Shown here: positions 43,019 to 53,169 of the stretch, piece by piece
Position numbering within the stretch: position 1 is the stretch's first letter
How the letters are laid out: each line of letters begins with the position of its first letter
Origin: Takakia lepidozioides
Lineage: Eukaryota; Streptophyta; Takakiopsida; Takakiales; Takakiaceae
NCBI GenBank assembly: GCA_030704615.1
Contig: CM060732.1
Coordinates: 2,358,001-2,418,000 of the forward strand
DNA: 60,000 nucleotides
Direction of reading: 5' to 3'
Position numbers and translations under genes: made by a program
The notes under the pieces: model-generated
What the model saw: only the letters and a program-made list of their open reading frames with translations
What the model was told of the DNA's origin: nothing
The model's database searches: none

Positions 43019-44546
43019 GCGCACGCCTAACTCCAACCTGGCCGCCGGGCCAACTCAGAGCTTCGGCTGCTCACCGGGACATAACGGTCCCCCTTTCTTC
43101 CCCCAACAGACCCTCCACCAATTTGGGACTAGTGGAAATTCCCTTTGGTGGATGGCAGTCCGAAATAGCTCCCCACTCCTTGGTCGCTTTCCGGCTCGCT
43201 CGCTTACTCACTAGTTTTTGGTCACCAACGGGCTTGCACCGTTCTCGGGGTTACTACTCCCTATATATACTTCTGTGACTGTCCGCGGGGGTTTCACAAA
43301 CAACCATGCCATTTTATGGCGAACCACCACGAAGACCCTCGATTCCCGGTGATGAGTCGCGGTGAGTCTTGGCCCACCCACCACGGCCCCATTGAACCGT
43401 GGTGAGTCCCAAGACTCCCCACGACTCCCACCACAAGGTCTCCGCCCCATCGGGAGTCCTATGCCACCCCCACTAAGTCCCACTAAGCTACCACCACCCC
43501 TTGTGGAGCCACCCCCACCGCAACCCGTGTGCGGGGCTCCACCTAGTGAGTGCCTCCGCCTCCTTGAGTGCCTTGGGCACTCAAGGTTGCTTCAGCCCCC
43601 CGTACCTATTGCTGCCACCGCCCCCACCACAGGGGCAGCCCTCTGCGTCCCGACCCCCTGCCCTCAAGGCACAGGGCCGCGACACACACCCCTACCAACA
43701 AGGAGTCGATGTCCTCATCGACTTGTCCATTTTGTAGAAACGAACATCCAAGTTGTGGCGTCCCACAACAAGGAGTTTGTTTCCGCACCATGGCATCCCA
43801 TGGCAAAGAACCAAACCCCACACTTGACTCTACTCTCCACTAGCTAGTTCGGCCGACTTTCTCCAAGTCCCAGCCAAGGGTGGAGCCTCTCAAGCTCCTC
43901 CCAGTGCACTCTTCTTGGCCTACTTCAAGGCCAATGAACAATCATCCCCGAGGATTGAATCGCCTTACTGCAACAACATTGCTTGCGACCGCTCATGATG
44001 CCCTTTTTGGCACTTGAGCAAGGATTCACCTTGAACCTTTTTTTACTAGGAAGATAACCTTGAATCAACCGTGCGCCCCAATCACTACAATTGGATCCGC
44101 CTTGGAATGTTGGCCTGAGGTACGGGAACATGCCGAAGCCGCAATACGACTTCGTCCCGAGGCTACACGATTATAGTACGTGAACGGAAGCACGTAGGTT
44201 CCGCGTTAGCCCACACTACAAGGCAACCCGCTCGGTAGCGCAGTTATAGTACACGCACGGCCCAGGTGCGCACTAGCACGTGAACTCCCAAAGAAGGCGC
44301 AAGTTTCTTTGCCCCTTGGATGGGAGTCACCCGATTTTGGCTCTGCGCAAACACACGATTAATCCAATTTACCTCTCCCACTTTTGTAAGCTAGCATGCA
44401 TTCTACACACTAGCCAACCATACCATGCATCACCATTCCAAATAAAATAGGAGGCGCAACATTTGGAAACCATTTCATTTATAAATTTGTACAACACAAG
44501 TTTTTGCAATCGGATTCTTGGGCTAGCTAAGCCGGGCTAAGCATGC
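43019..44546 (-). repeat. probable 3' LTR of the chromodomain gypsy
   Basis: On the minus strand a purine-rich tract TGGGGGAGGAAA (complement of about 44548-44559) lies just after the chromodomain stop and is followed by TGCATGCTTAGCCC, a plausible LTR start. A TATATATAG-like box on the minus strand at about 43270-43262 fits an LTR promoter. The other border, near 43019 where LINE sequence ends, is uncertain because the matching 5' LTR is missing. Plus-strand open frames here (for example 43362-43847) are Pro/Ser-rich and I do not trust them. Confidence 0.5.
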
Positions 44547-44581
44547 ATTTCCTCCCCCACGATCCAAGGTTGATGTCCCCA

Positions 44582-44775
44582 TCAACGCTTCTTCCGCTTT
44601 TGAGATCGCCCTTCGAAAGCTGTAACCGCCTCGGATACGTTTCCCATTTCTGAGGCACGCACCCAAGATGCCTCCACATGATGATAGCCCTTCCATTTCA
44701 CGAGATACTCCATTTCTCGATTCTTAACCTCCTCGACTTAAGCACTGCCTCCACCTCGTACTCAGGTTCATTTTC
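44582..44775 (-). pseudogene. chromodomain of the minus-strand gypsy integrase
   Basis: Complement reading gives EPEYEVEAVL, a frame change, then EMEYLVKWKGYHHVEASWV and a basic tail ending KRKKR-stop at 44582. The EYEVEAVL start and EYLVKWKGY with the aromatic cage positions are typical of chromovirus chromodomains, which bind methylated histone H3. The frame change makes it non-functional here. Confidence 0.85.
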
Positions 44776-44834
44776 ATGATCCAACAGCATAGGTAGCGGA
44801 AAGGGTCCCGCATACGGAGGTATGAACTTCTGAC

Positions 44835-45755
44835 TCACTTCGGGAGGTAGTCAAAATTCTTGATGTTCAACCAGACCTCCGTGTCTGCCTCAAACTTGAC
44901 TTCCCTCCACTTCCGATTTGCCTGCCGTTCATACCGTTTCCTAGCTTTGGCGATGTTGTACTTTGCGAGCTTCAACAAGCGCTCGCGTTCCTCCAACACC
45001 GCTGCTGCGGCTAGTTCCTCAACGTCTTGGGCAGCCCAACTTGTCAACACTAGAGGTGCTTTTCCATAGACCAATACGAAAGGGGAAACACTCGTTGCGG
45101 AGTGTTTTGTGTTATTATAACAGAACTCTGCCGCGTCCAAGTGCTCTACCCAGTCCGATTGGTCCGTCGACACGTAATTCCGTAAGATCTGCTTCACCAC
45201 GAAATTCACCCTTTCCGTTTGGCCGTCCGTCGTAGGTCGGAAGGCGGTGCTCATCTTGAGCCTCGTCCCCATCTTCTTCCAAAGTGCCCTCCAAAATTTA
45301 CTCGTAAACTTTGGATCGCGGTCCGAGACAATATCCTTCGGGAGTCCATGATGCTTGAAGACGTAGGCGAAGTAAAGTCGTCCCATCTCTTGCGCCGTTG
45401 CCGTCTCCTTGGTGGGGATGAAATGGCCCATTTTACTGAACCTATCCACCACCACCATGATTGCATCGAATCCTTTCGACAGCGGCATAGCAGTCATGAA
45501 ATCCATCGAAACACTTTCCCAAGACCCCTCTGGAATCGGCAAGGGTTGTAACAGCCCCGCTTGCTTTTTGTACTCGCTCCGGTTTTGTGGGCATGTGGTG
45601 CATGTCTTGACAGACTCCTCGGCCTCCTCCCTTAGTTTGGGCCAGAAATACTCTTTCTTCAAGAGTGCCGCGGTGCGCTTGGCTCCGTCGTGGCCCGCAA
45701 GCAGACCATCATGGCATTCTCTCAAGAGACTATCTCTGATCCCTCCCTTCGGCAC
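44835..45755 (-). pseudogene. integrase of the chromodomain gypsy
   Basis: An open frame of 306 residues. It starts within the zinc domain (ECHDGLLAGHDGAKRTAALL ... CTTCPQNRSEYKK) and contains the catalytic core: MDFMTAMPLSKGFDAIMVVV, VSDRDPKFTSKFW and TDGQTERVN. The C-terminal end NIKNFDYLPK stops at 44835, before the chromodomain. It is separated from RNase H by a frame change at about 45750. Part of a dead element. Confidence 0.88.
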
Positions 45756-46630
45756 ATGAGACGCTTTTGTTTGTACCGGAGCAGTCCATTTTGCAAGTGG
45801 AACTGCGATTTAACCCCCATCCTCAAGTCCCGCATCACGGACTTCGCCATCTCATCCTTCCGGTAAGCCTTCCGGATCTTCCTTTGGAGCGTCGTCTCGC
45901 CCCTGTACACCAGCATGAGCTGCTGTTTTCTACTTAAAGCATCGGCCACCACATTGTCCCGTCCCGGTTTGTACTGGATATCCATGTTGAACACCGCCAA
46001 AGTATCTTGCCACCTAAGTTGTTTTGGGGACAACTTAGGCTGCGTGGCAAAATACTTCACCGTGACATTGTCCGTGAATACCTTCACCGGGTTGGAACCA
46101 ACATAGTGGCGCCAAAGCTCAAGGCAATGCACCACCGCCTTCATCTCTTTCTCATGCGTTGGCCACCGTCGCTCCACTTCATTCAGTTTCTTACTTTCGT
46201 AAGCCACTGGACGTCCATCTTGCATAAGTACACCCCCAATCACGAAGTCCGATGCATCCGTATGAATCTCAAATGGGCGGTCGAACTCCGGGATTTTCAA
46301 GACTGGAGCTTCCGCCATCCGCTGCTTCAACTCGGCAAAAGCTTGGCCACAAAAGGTGTTCCATACCCATACCTTGGATTTACATAGAAGGTCTGACAGC
46401 GGCCCCACGATCTTGGCAAAATTTCTCACATACTTTCGGTAATAGGAGGCGAGTCCTAGGAAGGATCGCACTCCCGGGACCGAAGTCGGAGGTTCCCAGT
46501 CCAAGATCGCCCTCACCTTTCTGTCATCCATTTTGATCTCATCCTGTGTAATCACATGCCCTAGGAACTCCACTTTTGTGACCCCAAATTCGCACTTTGA
46601 AGCTTTGGCATACAGCTTCTCTTCCCGCAA
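45722..46630 (-). pseudogene. RT end and RNase H of the chromodomain gypsy
   Basis: Starts with the RT connection (KASKCEFGVTKVEFLGHVIT), continues with VRSFLGLASYYRKYVRNFAK and the RNase H blocks EIHTDASDFVIGGVLMQDGR, RWPTHEKEMKAVVHCLELWR and VFTDNVTVKYFATQPKLS, then YKPGRDNVVADALSR. A stop at about 46631-46633 separates it from the RT palm. Confidence 0.9.
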
Positions 46631-46633
46631 TTT

Positions 46634-47105
46634 CTAGAACACCCTTTTGATAAAGATGTCGTCGATGTACACGATCACAAAGTCATCCAGCCACTCCTGG
46701 AAAAGGCTATTCATTAGCGTGCTAAAGGTCGCGGGTGCGTTGGTGAGGCCAAAAGGTATCACCAAGAACTCATACGAACCATATCTTGTCCTGCACGCGG
46801 TTTTCTCTTCATCTCCTTCCGCCACTCGGATTTGATGGTAGCCGGAGCGCAAATCGATCCGGCTGAAATACTTTGCTCCTGCCAACCGATCGAAGAGGTC
46901 ATCAATTCTTGGCAAAGGGTACCGGTTCTTGATAGTCACCTTATTCAGAGCCCTGTAGTGGACACACATCAGCAGCATCCCATCCTTCTTGTCTGCGAAT
47001 AGCACCGGGGCTCCGTAAGGTGACTTACTCGGCCGGATGTACCCCTTTGACATTAGATCCTTGAGCTGAGTCTTCAGCTCGACCAACTCTCTGTGGCTCG
47101 TTAGT
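46634..47105 (-). pseudogene. reverse transcriptase palm of the chromodomain gypsy, 5' truncated
   Basis: Typical gypsy [89 protein letters not shown] and the catalytic [10 protein letters not shown]. Upstream of about 47105 the translation loses all similarity, so gag, protease and the 5' LTR are absent. The break probably marks a junction with the neighbouring gypsy. Confidence 0.88.
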
Positions 47106-47796
47106 GATATCTGTGATCCCCTCATGAAATGGAATGTTGTTAGGCTGATCCCAACCTGGCTGATTAAATGCTTCCCTACTAACCTCATTCCCTTGGTTTG
47201 TCTTGTGATGTGCAGCGACTTCTCTCACACCATCATTACTTGGGCTCACTGTTGGCACTGTTTGTGTGCACTTCTCCCCTTGCTCAAGCTCCAACACTTC
47301 CAAGCTGAGCTCCTTGGCAACCCTTGCTCCCCTTGCTGTGCAATTACGTGCCTCTGATAATATCCTTAAGCCTAAAACGTATTTACCAGTATCTGCTTAG
47401 TCATGTATCCCGTCGATTCAAGGCTGCGCCCCTCAAGCCGACGACCAGTATTGCATCAATGCTCTGCATATCGCCATCTACTCGACCTTCATCCTGCTTC
47501 GTCGTTCATTCATTTGTAGCCTCGTTCGTCCTCCTTAGTGAAAGCACGCATGTTGCCCCCACCGATGAACTGCTTTTAATGCTGACTGTTCATAATCCGT
47601 TCATCCGCACATGCCTTTGGCACATACATCACTATTTTCTACATTCATTCTCTCCAACTTCATCCTACTTCCGTCTGCCCATCATTCGTTTGATAAACCC
47701 CTAGGGTTTTATTGGCACTTGTTTTCCCCTTACAACTGTAAAGTACTCATTTTTTTTTAGAGGAAAGTCCCTTTTCATCAAGTCAGCACACTTACT
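47106..47796. other. junction region between two gypsy elements, possible LTR remnant
   Basis: No coding similarity. On the minus strand, TGTAAGGGGAAAACAAG near 47740 follows the integrase end of the next element and could start its 3' LTR, which would then run to the junction at about 47105. Open frames in this stretch are not gene-like. Confidence 0.35.
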
Positions 47797-48660
47797 TCAC
47801 TGATGCACTAGCTTGACGTCCCTCAATGATCGTGTCCATCGTTTCTTAGCTACATCCTCGACCATGCATATTCGATCTGACTCCTCCATATTGTCAGTGT
47901 GTGATTTGTCTTTGTAGCCCTGGAATGTGTATGGCCCCTCCCACGCAGGCTCAATACCTTTGCGTTTCCCTGGTTTGAGCATCATGACAAGTTGTTCCTA
48001 CTCCAGCAATTCCAAGTTGGAGTTACTAGTCCTCCGGGCGGCATAACTCCTGCTTCTTACGCCTTGAGAACATTTTCGTGCAATGAGACATCTATTTGAG
48101 CTAAGAGCTCAACTTTCTCCTTCATCATGGTGTTGATGGCATCCTCGTTGTCTCGCAGGTCGACCACTTCTGTGACTCTTCCCCATCGATTGTCTACGTC
48201 CATGCGCAGTTCCCTGCCCTTGAGCACTTTGTATGGGCTGAAACGCGTTGATGTTTGCACTCCTACCCTGTATCCAAACAGCGCTTTGTAAAGGTCATGA
48301 TTCCACTCATTGTTCCCTTGTATGCTTAGAACTCGAATGCTTTGCTTGAGTGATTTGATGATGCGCTCCACCATGCCATTACTCTGTGGCCAGTAGGGCG
48401 CCGATCGATCGTATGCCGAACCTTGCACCTCCCTTGCACACACCTCCTCAAATTCTTTGCCCCACTCAGTGCCCTGGTCCGTGAGCACTATCTTTGGTGT
48501 TCCGTAGCGGACTATAACTTTTTCCTCGAGAAATCGTCTTGCCAATATCGCTGTGTTATCACTGGCCGGTGCTGCCACTATCCGTTCAATATTGGGATCA
48601 ATTGCCATCAGTACATATTTGTTGCCCTTATTTGTCTCTAGCAGTGCCTCTGTAATGTCA
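47797..48660 (-). pseudogene. second minus-strand gypsy: integrase core and C-terminal part
   Basis: Continues directly from the integrase zinc domain at 51015-51404 once the inserted MULE-like element is taken out. The core starts at 48660 with EALLETNKGNKYVLMAIDPN, then VRYGTPKIVLTDQGTEWGKE (second catalytic Asp), YWPQSNGMVERIIKSLKQ (Glu) and GNNEWNHDLYKALFGYRV. A stop or frame change near 48055 separates a C-terminal piece ending WTRSLRDVKLVHQ at 47797. I see no chromodomain. Confidence 0.88.
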
Positions 48661-48821
48661 GGGAATGCTAGAATGTGAGCCTAGCCACGCGAGCCCAGGA
48701 GTCTGTGAGCCCAAGAGCCTGACGTGAGCACAGTCCACGTGGCACGAGAATGGGGGAAGATGCATGATGTATTTCCACGCACCCATAAACACGGCAAACA
48801 CGGCAAATCGGCAAACACGGC

Positions 48822-48979
48822 AAACCCTAACCCTAACCCTTAGCGAACTGCCATGTTCGTGATGGGAAACAGCCTGGGAATTAAGGTGACGTCATTACCG
48901 CGGAAACACGGCAAACACGGCAAACCGAGGAAACACTGCAAATCGTAACCCCAAACCCTAACCCTAACCCTAACCCTTA
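48822..48979. repeat. two telomere-like CCCTAA clusters inside MULE copy B
   Basis: Three to four CCCTAA units at 48822-48842 and again at 48947-48979, each followed by a GCGAA(C/T)TGCCATGTTCGTG block. The clusters belong to two direct copies of a roughly 125-bp segment that also contains ACGGCAAACACGGCAAA. The unit here is CCCTAA rather than the plant-type CCCTAAA. Confidence 0.85.
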
Positions 48980-49084
48980 GCGAATTGCCATGTTCGTGGA
49001 GGGAAACAGGGCTGGGAATTAAGGGGGCGTCAGGCACATGAGAATTATTTATATATATATATATATATTCCCGGCATTTGGATA

Positions 49085-49485
49085 GATGTCGTCGATGATC
49101 ATCTTGAAATCATGATCATGAAAAAACTGAGTGCGTTGACGCACTCAGTTCTCCGCCGGGGGGGGGGGGGGGACGAAATATATTTATTTATTTTTTTTAT
49201 TTTTAATTTCCCCCCCCCCCCCTCCCGGAGAACTGAGTGCGTCAACGCACTCAATTTCTTCATGATCATGATTTCACGATGATCATCGACTACGGTGTTA
49301 TGCGGGTCCGGATTTTCACCTTGGGTACCCGGCGGGTTGGGGGAGGGGAAAAAAATAAATTTTAAATTTAAAAAAAAATAAAAATTGTCCCCCCCTCGCA
49401 GAGAACTGAGTGCGTCAACGCACTCAATTTCTTCATGATCATGATTTTAGGATGATCATCGACGACATCGACGACAGTGTTGTGT

Positions 49486-49519
<34 letters not shown>

Positions 49520-49527
49520 GGGGGGGG

Positions 49528-49565
<38 letters not shown>

Positions 49566-49720
49566 TTTTTTTTCTTGTTTTGTTTGTTCCCACCCCCCCG
49601 CGGAGAACCGAGTGCGTCAACGCACTCAATTTCTTCATGATCATGATTTCAGGATGATCATCGACGATAGTGTTGTGTAGGTCCGGATTTTCACCCTGGG
49701 TACCCGACGGGTTAGGGTAA
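49085..49720. repeat. palindromic module repeated four times with homopolymer spacers
   Basis: A module containing GAGAACTGAGTGCGTCAACG then CATGATCATGATTT and GATGATCATCGACGA occurs as three direct copies (about 49223-49292, 49399-49468, 49603-49670) and one inverted copy (about 49085-49163). The spacers are runs of C, G, T or A, the longest a G-rich run followed by about 37 As (49488-49563). GTCCGGATTTTCACC follows two of the copies. The first two form a large hairpin. Confidence 0.85.
49488..49563. repeat. poly(G) followed by poly(A)
   Basis: About 40 Gs with one T are followed directly by about 37 As. Such runs are unstable and error-prone in sequencing, so the exact length should not be trusted. 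Confidence 0.85.
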
Positions 49721-51014
49721 GCGTTTTTTTTATTTGCGATTTTTCGCCATTTGGCCGCCTGAAAATCCCCTTGGCGAATGAAACAAAGGGAAAAAAAATG
49801 TCCAAATAAGGCAGTTTTCGCCAAAAACTGGGGGTCTAAAAAAGGTCCTCACCTGTGGACCCACGGGGGCAGCACAAATGTAGCCATGGCGGGCCCCATG
49901 CAGGATGATCTGACGGGCCAGATGAGGAGTGGGTTCAAGATTGTGGGGCCTCCTCCGTTTCCCAAGGAGATGCTCGTCGCCGGTCTTGCGAGAACTATAC
50001 ACCTCATTTGTACCAATTAGCCTATGGTTTTCACATAGAATGGAAAGAGTTCCATTCGTCCTATGGCTTTCAACTATTTCTGTACTTCACCTTCTATTGC
50101 TCATCAACATCCATTTGATTCGCAAAATATGGCAAGGGTGGAAATACATGTAGCCTACCAATTCGAGGAAAATTACCTAGAGTGGGCCACTTGCACTAGT
50201 CTACACCCAATATATATAGCCACTCCTACCCCTTTTCAAAATCCCAAAAAAAAACCCTGGTTTAGGGTCTGGGTTACCTATCCGGATCCGGACCCGTGCC
50301 ATCACCAAAAACTCGGACCTTGACCCGGGTTCATTTTTAAAATGAACTCGGTACCGAACCCGGACCCGGACCGGCCAGCTAGGTCCAAAACCCGTTAATC
50401 CAGCTACTCGCGGGGCAGAGTTGGTATAGCCATCTTTCATAGTTCACTAGTTGACTTTCTAGAGAGTTCTACTTTCTAGATAGTTCTACTATTGTCGGTG
50501 GGTTGAAAAACAACTCACTAGTGGGTGTGGCTGCTACAGGAGTATATTTATAAGAACAGTGACCAGAGAAGGTTGGGGCTTGGTGAGAGTGGGGCCAGGT
50601 GGGATCGCGGCTTGGGGCTCGTCTTCAAGGTGGAGCCCTTGGGGCTAGTGGAGGGTGGGACTAGCTGCGTGAAGTGCTTGGGGGTGGGAGTGCTTGGGGT
50701 TGACGACGTAGGGCTGGGGGGATTGGGTCGATCGTCGTGCTTCTAAAGGGGACTCAATATTGTCGTGTTTGCTGTATATTGCCGTGTTTGTTGTGTTTGG
50801 AAGTTTTGCCGTGTTCACCTCTTTTTCCAAAATATACGCTTCCACGGTAACAGAACCCCCTCTAAACATTGTCCTCCGTTATAGGACTTTCTTCTCCCTC
50901 CTCTAAACCCTGGGCTCATGGTTAACAAGCGTGAGCCTAGGCTCACGCTTAGAGGGCAAAGCGTGAGCTGAGCTCCTGGGCTCACGCGGCTAGGCTCACG
51001 CCGTAGCTACGTCC

Positions 51015-51556
51015 TGTAATGTCAAATATGGTTCTATAGAATAGGTAGGGTACTGGTGTGGTTTTCAATCTCTTTGCTCCAGACCTAAGGCTTCCAAGTG
51101 TTTTCCCTTGTTGACAGGGGAGGCACTTCTTCAATGTGTCTCTTATCTCCTGAGTGCGATTGTGCCAGAAGAAGCGTTTGCACACTTTAACTTGCATTCT
51201 GTGTACCCCAAAGTGACCCAAGGTTTGGTGGATCCCTTCTATGATACCCAATCGTTCTTTCTTCTCGGGTACATGCTTGCCTTTGTATAAAATCTTTCCT
51301 TCCCAATATATATAGCCTCTGGCTCTTTTCAGCACCCATTTTCTCTCATTTAGGTCAAGGTAGTCGTTGACAGAGCCAAACGTAAGGTAATGCATTACCT
51401 GCACATCGTCCCTGATGTCTGGTGTTGTCTCTTCACGAACAATTGGTGTGTATTTTCATCACCTTCTCTTTTGTCATATTCGTTCCCTACCTTTTGAATG
51501 AGCTCCACCTGTTCTCTTTTTGTCATGGGTCTCACTCTTTTCTGCTCAATTTTCTC
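51015..51556 (-). pseudogene. second minus-strand gypsy: integrase N-terminal part
   Basis: Complement reading starts with EKIEQKRVRPMTKREQLELI, then YLDLNERKWVLKRARGYIYW and the zinc domain GIHQTLGHFGVHRMQVKVCK ... CLPCQQGK. It ends at TIFDIT, where the MULE-like copy B is inserted; the reading resumes at 48660. A repeated piece of this region also occurs at 52410-52525. Confidence 0.88.
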
Positions 51557-52409
51557 TTAGGGAAGGGTTCACCAGCTGCAAGCTTTTGTCAAGGCTCTGA
51601 GAATGAGATCAAGACCTTGTGGGAGTGCAGCTAGTAGAGAAACAAGTTGATGAAAGCAGCAACATGGAAGCAGAGTGGATCCAGGTTGACTATGACAAAC
51701 CTGAGATCATCAAGCAAGGCATCGGAAGGCCCAAACGAGGAACACTATGCAAGATCTGCAATGACATGAGGCACAATCATCACACACCAGCCCAACATGG
51801 GTCTTGGCAAGCTCACAGCAATGCTGAAACAATCACACAAGCAAAAGAAGAGGGAGGATGTATGGAGTACCTTTTGCAGTGATCAATGAGTATGTGGGAG
51901 GAAAAGAGGCTCACCCACTGCCAAGCACGGAGTATATGATGCAGCCAACAACACAAGTATCATGTCATTTCACTGATACTGAGCTCGAGGCACTAAATGA
52001 GCTGGAGGAGATATACCATAAGTGGTCACACTTCAAGAAAACTGCAGCAGCACCCCACATCAACATGTTGACCAGGGGGAGTGCGAAAAATGCCAAAATA
52101 GGGGATGGGGTACCTATTCTGTAGAAAACCAGCCAAGATGTCAATGATTTAGGGCACAAGCACGATTTTGATAAAGAAGAGTGCATTGGCATGGACAACA
52201 TCTGCAGCTCAGCAGGGTTTGAACGCCAACCGGAAATATTCATGGAGGGGTATGACAAAAGCCAGGAAGAAGCTAAGACCTAGAGTCTTAATGCATTCAC
52301 TGAAGACTGGGCAGACCAACAGATAGGAAGGGAGGGGGAAGAGGAGAGGGAGACACTGGCTTTGGAGGACCCTTGCGAGGTCCGTCGCCTGAACGGACAA
52401 TGAGGAGTT
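51557..52409 (+). repeat. 853-bp insert beginning with repeat R copy 2, between duplicated gypsy segments
   Basis: Begins with repeat R (51557-51787, about 98 percent like 32365-32595) and continues with frames such as CHFTDTELEALNELEEIYHK and CSSAGFERQPEIFMEGYDKS that I do not recognise. It is bordered on both sides by a roughly 112-116-bp copy of the same gypsy sequence (51445-51556 and 52410-52525). That is far longer than a normal target duplication. Confidence 0.75.
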
Positions 52410-52525
52410 GGAGTGTATTCTCTTTCATCACCTTCTCCTTTGTCATATTCGTTCTCTACCTTTTGAATGAGCTCCAGCTGTTCTCTTTTTGTCATGGGTC
52501 TCACCCTTTTCTGCTCAATTTTCTC
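52410..52525 (-). repeat. direct repeat of gypsy pol segment
   Basis: Near-identical to 51445-51556 apart from a few substitutions and a small indel. On the minus strand it encodes the same TKREQLELIQKVENEYDKGE stretch. Right of 52525 the similarity stops. Confidence 0.85.
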
Positions 52526-52648
52526 ACTTAGCTCATATGGTTAAGCGTACGAACGTGCTGACGGAGGATTGCAAGAGCCCTGGGCCCGCCCACCCCACGG
52601 GGTCACGATATCTTATCTGAACAATGGTCACGAGCTAATGAGAAGAGA

Positions 52649-53061
52649 ATGAAGAACTCGACCTTTGCTTTCCGGAAGGATGGATTGTTGATTGACCCGA
52701 ACTGCGACCCCATCGATTACGACGTCATGTTCAACACATTTCCCACGGAACTCCTCCCTCATAGCCTCATTTCAATGGACCCCCTGTGGTATTCACGGAT
52801 TCGGAGCCCTGCCTTCATCCAGACAATTTATGGAGGCATGCACTGACCTGGATGGCAGAGTGCTGGACCTCATTTGTGGAACAGGTATGCAGATTTTGGT
52901 ACTATGTTGTTCTGTGAATTTTCATTATGTTCAAATTCTGCATTTCTGAAGGGCCATGTTTTAATGAGTGGATGCCATTCTCACAGGTGCCTCAATGTGG
53001 GCTGGGCGGTTTTCCGACCGGATAGAGATTGCAAGAAACAAGTTACTAGGTCCAGTCTAGG
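52649..53061 (+). pseudogene. fragment of a methyltransferase-like gene, two putative exons
   Basis: Exon-like part 1 reads MKNSTFAFRKDGLLIDPNCD, DYDVMFNTFPTELLPHSLIS and SMDPLWYSRIRSPAFIQTIY, then after a stop and a frame change DLDGRVLDLICGTG. A donor (ACAG/GTATGC, about 52886) and an acceptor (CTCACAG at about 52987) would join this to GASMWAGRFSDRIEIARNKL and LLGPV-stop. VLDLICGTG resembles S-adenosylmethionine motif I and DRIEIARNKL resembles the helix after it in N4/N6 DNA methyltransferases. The fragment is too short and broken to act, and the family is uncertain. Confidence 0.4.
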
Positions 53062-53169
53062 TGTCATGATGTTTTCCTGCTCTCGTTGCGGCTTCATGTA
53101 GCACCGAAACTAGGACTGACGGGTTGTGTGATCAAGAGGGAACTCAGGGAGGTCACTCTTTATATCTTT

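Larger units (their letters stand above)
48661..51014. mobile_element. MULE-like non-autonomous DNA transposon, copy B, inside a gypsy integrase
   Basis: A 2.35-kb insertion flanked by the perfect 10-bp target duplication tgtaatgtca (48651-48660 and 51015-51024). The left end starts GGGAATGCTAGAATGTGAGC and the complement of the right end starts GGACGTAGCTACGGCGTGAG; both continue with CCTAGCC and a GAGCCCAGGAG block, so the inverted ends are about 40 bp long. One copy of the duplication plus both flanks restores the integrase reading frame, proving the borders. Inside are telomere-like strings (48822-48842 and 48947-48979), palindromic modules with long G and A runs (49085-49720) and a perfect 24-nt palindrome near the right end (50928-50951). 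No transposase is visible. Confidence 0.92.

Noticed and set aside
43362-43847. 161-residue proline-rich frame as a gene
   Set aside because: It sits in the presumed LTR of the minus-strand gypsy, overlaps other long frames on the same strand and has only low-complexity content.
48822-48979. True interstitial telomere or chromosome end
   Set aside because: Only a few repeat units, located inside a defined transposon with intact target duplications and repeated in the sister copies.
49410-49824. Open frames over the poly(G)/poly(A) block
   Set aside because: They encode only Gly and Lys (or Phe and Pro) runs produced by homopolymers inside MULE-like copy B.
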